A stretch of 64,000 bases of DNA, taken from positions 620,001-684,000 of the forward strand of contig CP107208.1 in the NCBI GenBank assembly GCA_025758045.1, read 5' to 3'. The notes under the pieces are model-generated. The model was not told the origin of the DNA. It ran no database searches and saw nothing but the letters and a program-made list of their open reading frames with translations. The number at the start of each line of letters is the position of its first letter. Within the stretch, counting starts at the first letter, position 1. The DNA comes from Oscillospiraceae bacterium (GTDB lineage Bacteria; Bacillota; Clostridia; Oscillospirales; Ruminococcaceae). The translations under genes and the position numbers were made by a program. Positions 60,591 through 64,000 of the stretch are shown here, in pieces.

Positions 60591-60977
60591 TTAGGCGCGG
60601 TGCCACTCCTGCGAAAGATCAACGATGCAGGCCAGGCTGCCTTCCTCATCTTTCAGCGAAGCGACCTTCTCGGCAGCCTTGTCGGCGTCGATCATCCAGG
60701 TCAGGATGAAGAAGTTCTCGGCCGGGACCTCGTAGTAGACCCAGGCGCCGTCGGCGCGCAGCAGGTCGGGTAGGTGGTCCAGCTCGCCCTCCAGCAGGCC
60801 CTGGCCTTCCTCGCCATAGATCATCTCGGGGCCGACCTGCAGAGAGTCGATCACGTTGATGCTGCTATTGATATACGTATCGCGGTCGACCGTTTTATCT
60901 CCGGCCTCCCACGCACTGGCGAACGCCTTGACCAGCAGTTCGCGGACTTCCAATTTACTGTCACCCATCTGATACAT
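60591..60977 (-). CDS. Hypothetical protein upstream of cca
   Basis: 128 residues, acidic, no signal peptide or membrane segment. Predicted as alpha/beta: ELLVKAFASAWEAGDKTV, VYYEVPAENFFILTWMID, DEEGSLACIVDLSQEW. I do not recognise a family. The ATG has GGAAGG 9 bp upstream, and TATACT lies at 61018-61013 as a -10 for this strand. It is first in a leftward operon with cca, acpS, the acyltransferase and mazF, so a general cytoplasmic or RNA-related role is possible, but nothing in the sequence says which. Confidence 0.75.
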   Translation of the reverse strand: MYQMGDSKLEVRELLVKAFASAWEAGDKTVDRDTYINSSINVIDSLQVGPEMIYGEEGQGLLEGELDHLPDLLRADGAWVYYEVPAENFFILTWMIDADKAAEKVASLKDEEGSLACIVDLSQEWHRA

Positions 60978-61092
60978 AACAGGAACCCTTCCTTAAACCA
61001 TAATATAAAATAAGTATAGCACAAAATGGGACGGTTGGGTATGCCTATTTTGTTTTTTGTACTGCGCGGCGGGGATAAATTTTCTGCTTTTG

Positions 61093-61135
61093 TTGACAGA
61101 GGCGGAAAGCAGGCTATAATGGTTGTATGTACAAC
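61093..61135 (+). promoter_or_regulatory. MarR-ABC exporter promoter with palindromic operator
   Basis: Perfect TTGACA (61093-61098) and TATAAT (61115-61120) with a 16-bp spacer. The inverted repeat GTTGTA-TG-TACAAC (61122-61135) covers the start site, suiting repression by the MarR protein. Confidence 0.85.
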
Positions 61136-61175
61136 GATGTAGGTGCAACCAGTTTACCCGGATACGGAGGCGACC

Positions 61176-61652
61176 ATGGATATTACCGAACGCAAAATTA
61201 CCAAAATTGCCCGCGAGGCAGAGAAGCTGGTGCTGCTTACCCTGCGGGAAAAGGGCGTTGGCACGGCGGAGATCGACCTGATCCACGCGCTGCGCCATCA
61301 CCCCGGCTGCACCCAGGCGGCGCTGGCCGAGCTGCTGCACGCCGACAAGGCGGCCATCGCCCGGCGCACCAAAAACCTGGAAGCGAAAGGCTATTTGGTG
61401 CGCAAGGCCAGCCCCAATGACCGCCGCAGCCAGCTTTTGTACCCCACCGAGAAAGCCGAAAGCCTGAAATCTTCCAAGGCGGAGATCGAGGCCGAATTTT
61501 ACGAGTACCTGACCAGTGCCCTGCCCGCCGACGAGGCCGCCGCCTTTGCGGCTACGCTGCACAAGCTGTACACGGCCTCCAAGACCGAGAGCCGCGCGGG
61601 GTTCCCGCACTTTAAACAAGCCGCAGAGGGTGAAGCGGAACATGCAGAATGA
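61176..61652 (+). CDS. MarR-family regulator
   Basis: 158 residues. Winged HTH at about 45-110 (CTQAALAELLHADKAAIARRTKNLEAKGYLVRKASPNDRRSQ). The start at 61176 has GGAGG 6 bp upstream and begins MDITERKITKIAREAEKL. It overlaps the ABC gene by 11 bp and lies behind a strong promoter whose start site carries a 14-bp palindrome. It probably represses the exporter until a small molecule binds. Confidence 0.93.
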   Translation: MDITERKITKIAREAEKLVLLTLREKGVGTAEIDLIHALRHHPGCTQAALAELLHADKAAIARRTKNLEAKGYLVRKASPNDRRSQLLYPTEKAESLKSSKAEIEAEFYEYLTSALPADEAAAFAATLHKLYTASKTESRAGFPHFKQAAEGEAEHAE

Positions 61653-63384
61653 CAAGAACTTCCGCCCGGACCGCATCGGCGCCTACTTCCGCATCGAATG
61701 GCTGCTGCTGGCGCTGGTCACCGTTTCGGGCCTGATCTACAACATCGGTCTGCTGGCCACGCCCTGGTTTGAGGGGCGGCTGGCCCAATGCCTGGCCGAT
61801 ATTTTGGGCGGCAGCGCCACCGCCGCGGCCATGGCCATACTGGTGCTGACCTATGTGCTGGTTACGCTGGTGGTGCAGGCGGCGCGGTTCATCAAGCGCT
61901 TTTACGTGCGCCGCTTTGCCAATAACATCAACCGCCGGATGAAGGGCATCCTGTACGCCAACCTGGTGCGCCAGAGCCGCGCCGCGCTGGAAAAAGAGGG
62001 TGCGGGCGAGCTGATGACCAAGGCCATCTCCGACGTGGACGACTGCGTGGAGGGCATGCGGAAATTCACCACCGAAATTTTTGATACCGGCGTAGCGCTG
62101 GTAGGTTACATCGTGATGCTGCTGGTGTATGATTGGCGGCTGGCGCTGTTGAGTTTGCTGTTTACACCGGTCTCCTACCTATGCGCGGCGTGGATGAAAA
62201 AGCCGGTGCAGCGCGAAGGCGCCGCCTACAAAAAGGCCGCCGGTGCGTTAAGCGCCGCCACGCTGGACCGTGCCCAGAACGCCGCCACCTACCGCATTTA
62301 CGGCTGCGAGACCGCCCGCGAGGCCCGGTACGAGGACGTGCTGACCACCTACGAAAAGACCGCCGTGCGCAGCAACGTGTGGCAATCGGCCCTGCCGCCG
62401 CTGTATCTGGCGGTGTCCGAAGCGGGCGTGCTGTTCATTTTGTGGTTCGGTGCCAAAAACGTGCTGGGCACCGGGTGGCAGGCCTGGGACATTGCGGCGT
62501 TTACTACGTTCCTCTCCTGCTTTACCAAGCTGACGGTAAAATCTTCGAAAGCAGCGAAGCTGTTCAACGCGGTGCAGAAAGCTGAAGTCTCCTGGAAGCG
62601 CATCAAACCGCTGATGAAACTGCCGGAGGAGCCGGACGAGCTGGCTGTGCCCGCCCCCGCCGATGTAACGCTAGAGGATCTGTCCTTTGGGTATACCGAG
62701 GAGCCGATTTTTGCGGGGCTGGATCTGACAGCCCATCCGGGGGAGATCATCGGCATTACGGGGCCGGTGGCCTGCGGAAAATCCACTTTTGGGCGTGTAT
62801 TTTTGTGTGAAGCTTCCTATGGCAGCTCGGCCCGGTTCGGCGGCAAAGAATTCTCTGCGCTGACGCCGCGGGAAATTGCATCCACCGTCGGCTACCTGGG
62901 GCATGACCCGGAGCTGAGCGCCGACACCGTGCAGAACAACGTGCTGTGCGGCAGCAAGCAGGACCCGATGCCCTGGTTGGCTGCTGTGGCGCTGAAAGAC
63001 GAAGTGCAAGCCATGGAGAACGGTGTGGACACCGTGATCGGTCCCAGCGGCACGCGGCTTTCCGGCGGGCAGGCCCAGCGGCTGGCGCTGGCCCGCACAC
63101 TGGCGCATCCCCGGCCGGTGCTGGTGCTGGACGACCCGTTCTCGGCGCTGGACCGCAGCACCGAGGATACCGTGTTTGCTAACCTGCAGGAGTACGCCAA
63201 GGATAAGGTCGTCTTCCTCATCTCCCACCGGCTGTACCATTTTCCCCAGATGCAGCGTGTAATTTTTATGGAGGATGGCAAGACCACCGTGGGCACCCAC
63301 GAGGAATTGCTGGCGGCCGTACCGGCCTACCGCCAGCTGTACGAAAGCCAGACAGGAGGGCAGCAGCATGAAAACGAACAATAA
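61642..63384 (+). CDS. ABC exporter, half-transporter 1
   Basis: 580 residues. Six-helix type I exporter domain (about 15-320; YFRIEWLLLALVTVSGLIYN) and an ATPase (about 340-575): Walker A GPVACGKSTFGR, signature LSGGQAQR, Walker B VLVLDDPFSALD, H-loop ISHRL. It keeps an ABC signature LSGGQ, and the acidic residue after Walker B is Asp-Asp-Pro in place of the usual Asp-Glu-Pro, a hallmark of the degenerate site in heterodimeric exporters. It forms a heterodimer with the gene that follows, overlapping by 17 bp. Cargo unknown. Confidence 0.93.
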   Translation: MQNDKNFRPDRIGAYFRIEWLLLALVTVSGLIYNIGLLATPWFEGRLAQCLADILGGSATAAAMAILVLTYVLVTLVVQAARFIKRFYVRRFANNINRRMKGILYANLVRQSRAALEKEGAGELMTKAISDVDDCVEGMRKFTTEIFDTGVALVGYIVMLLVYDWRLALLSLLFTPVSYLCAAWMKKPVQREGAAYKKAAGALSAATLDRAQNAATYRIYGCETAREARYEDVLTTYEKTAVRSNVWQSALPPLYLAVSEAGVLFILWFGAKNVLGTGWQAWDIAAFTTFLSCFTKLTVKSSKAAKLFNAVQKAEVSWKRIKPLMKLPEEPDELAVPAPADVTLEDLSFGYTEEPIFAGLDLTAHPGEIIGITGPVACGKSTFGRVFLCEASYGSSARFGGKEFSALTPREIASTVGYLGHDPELSADTVQNNVLCGSKQDPMPWLAAVALKDEVQAMENGVDTVIGPSGTRLSGGQAQRLALARTLAHPRPVLVLDDPFSALDRSTEDTVFANLQEYAKDKVVFLISHRLYHFPQMQRVIFMEDGKTTVGTHEELLAAVPAYRQLYESQTGGQQHENEQ

Positions 63385-64000
63385 AATCGGCGTGTTTGCA
63401 GCCCTCCGCATGGCGGCCCGGGCACACTACCCGCTGACTGTTGGCACACTTTTATGCGTGGCGGCGTCAGTTATCGCCTCGCTGCTGCCGCCGCTGCTGC
63501 TGGCACGCATCATTGATGGGCTGGAGGCGGGCCTGCCGCTGACGATCTGGGCGGTGCTTGTCTACTTTGCCAGCCTGGCGCTGGAGGGGGTGCTGTCCTC
63601 GGCGCAGGAAAGTCTGCTGGTGCTGTTTGGGCAAAAGATGACCCACGCGCTGCGGTCCGAGATGTCCCACAAATTGACGCAGCTGCCTGCACGCACGCTG
63701 GTGGACCAGAACCCCGGCGAGGTGGCCGCGCGGTTCTCCGGCGATGTGGACACGGTGGAGGCGCTGTTCACCTCCGGCATCATCAGCATGGTGGCAGACG
63801 CCTGCCGCATCCTTTCCATTATGGCGGTCATCGCCGCAAAGAATCCCGGTCTGGCGCTGATTTTACTGCTGGTACTGCCGCTGTTCGCGGTGTTTACCCG
63901 TCGTGTACAGCGCCGCATGCTGGCCGCTCAGCTGGACAACCGCCGGGCTGTGGCCGCCGTCTCCGGCCAGGTGCCCGAGACGCTGCACAACATCCGCACC
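63368..64000 (+). CDS. ABC exporter, half-transporter 2 (3' end outside the window)
   Basis: Only the first 211 codons are present: MKTNNKIGVFAALRMAARAH, helices VGTLLCVAASVIASLLPPLLLA and IWAVLVYFASLALEG, then the exporter motif EVAARFSGDVDTVEALF. This is the membrane domain of a type I exporter; the ATPase is cut off. The ATG lies inside the end of half-transporter 1, so the pair is translationally coupled. As the partner has a degenerate Walker B, this one should carry the consensus catalytic Glu. Confidence 0.9.
   Translation, partial: MKTNNKIGVFAALRMAARAHYPLTVGTLLCVAASVIASLLPPLLLARIIDGLEAGLPLTIWAVLVYFASLALEGVLSSAQESLLVLFGQKMTHALRSEMSHKLTQLPARTLVDQNPGEVAARFSGDVDTVEALFTSGIISMVADACRILSIMAVIAAKNPGLALILLLVLPLFAVFTRRVQRRMLAAQLDNRRAVAAVSGQVPETLHNIRT

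Overview
The window looks like chromosomal DNA of a Gram-positive gut Clostridia, most likely Oscillospiraceae/Ruminococcaceae (Gemmiger/Subdoligranulum/Faecalibacterium-like). This is inferred from GC-rich coding sequence, strong AGGAGG-type ribosome sites, a sortase-type wall anchor (VPQTSD), YesM/YesN and BlaI/M56 regulators, lipoprotein ABC receptors, and families of intergenic hairpin repeats. No rRNA, tRNA, CRISPR array or phage module was seen.

Region 1 (1-24,480) is a carbohydrate locus for a glucuronic-acid-containing, galactose-rich glycan. A leftward operon encodes a sugar-binding lipoprotein, two MalF/MalG-type permeases, a GH88 unsaturated glucuronyl hydrolase, a DUF2264 protein, a GH2 beta-glucuronidase and the start of a LacZ-type beta-galactosidase. 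A rightward operon encodes the YesM/YesN two-component pair, a heparinase II/III-like lyase, a small P-loop kinase and a discoidin-like protein. A 3,119-residue wall-anchored protein carries a GH59-like and a GH43_24-like catalytic domain plus duplicated carbohydrate-binding modules. The receptor operon and the giant gene share a 12-bp motif at the same distance from their -10 boxes, a likely YesN site that would make them one regulon.

Region 2 (24,720-37,350) holds a beta-glucoside PTS/6-phospho-beta-glucosidase operon with an RpiR regulator; a flotillin; a 200-bp AT-rich near-palindrome; an amino-acid (probably cystine) ABC operon with an AhpD-like gene, a structured leader and a decayed cysteine synthase; hybrid cluster protein; a decayed hybrid histidine kinase; and peptide deformylase.

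Region 3 (37,350-49,790) holds a MITE-like element, an unusually long RND exporter with its TetR regulator, a lower-GC block (yheO-like regulator, ridA, aminotransferase, nhaC) that abuts a C-terminally truncated penicillin-binding protein, and an iron-type alcohol dehydrogenase.

Region 4 (49,790-64,000) holds a MATE exporter; a BlaI-controlled cell-wall operon (a membrane M56 protease fused to two degenerate LytM domains, an EnvC-like M23 protein and a G5/M23 protein); an Lrp regulator; a leftward housekeeping cluster (unknown protein, cca, acpS, acyltransferase 3, mazF); and a MarR-controlled heterodimeric ABC exporter cut by the window end.

The best candidates for under-described biology are the M56-LytM operon, the Cys-rich structured leader of the cystine-type operon, the AT-rich palindrome at 30.5 kb, and the glucuronide/galactan regulon.
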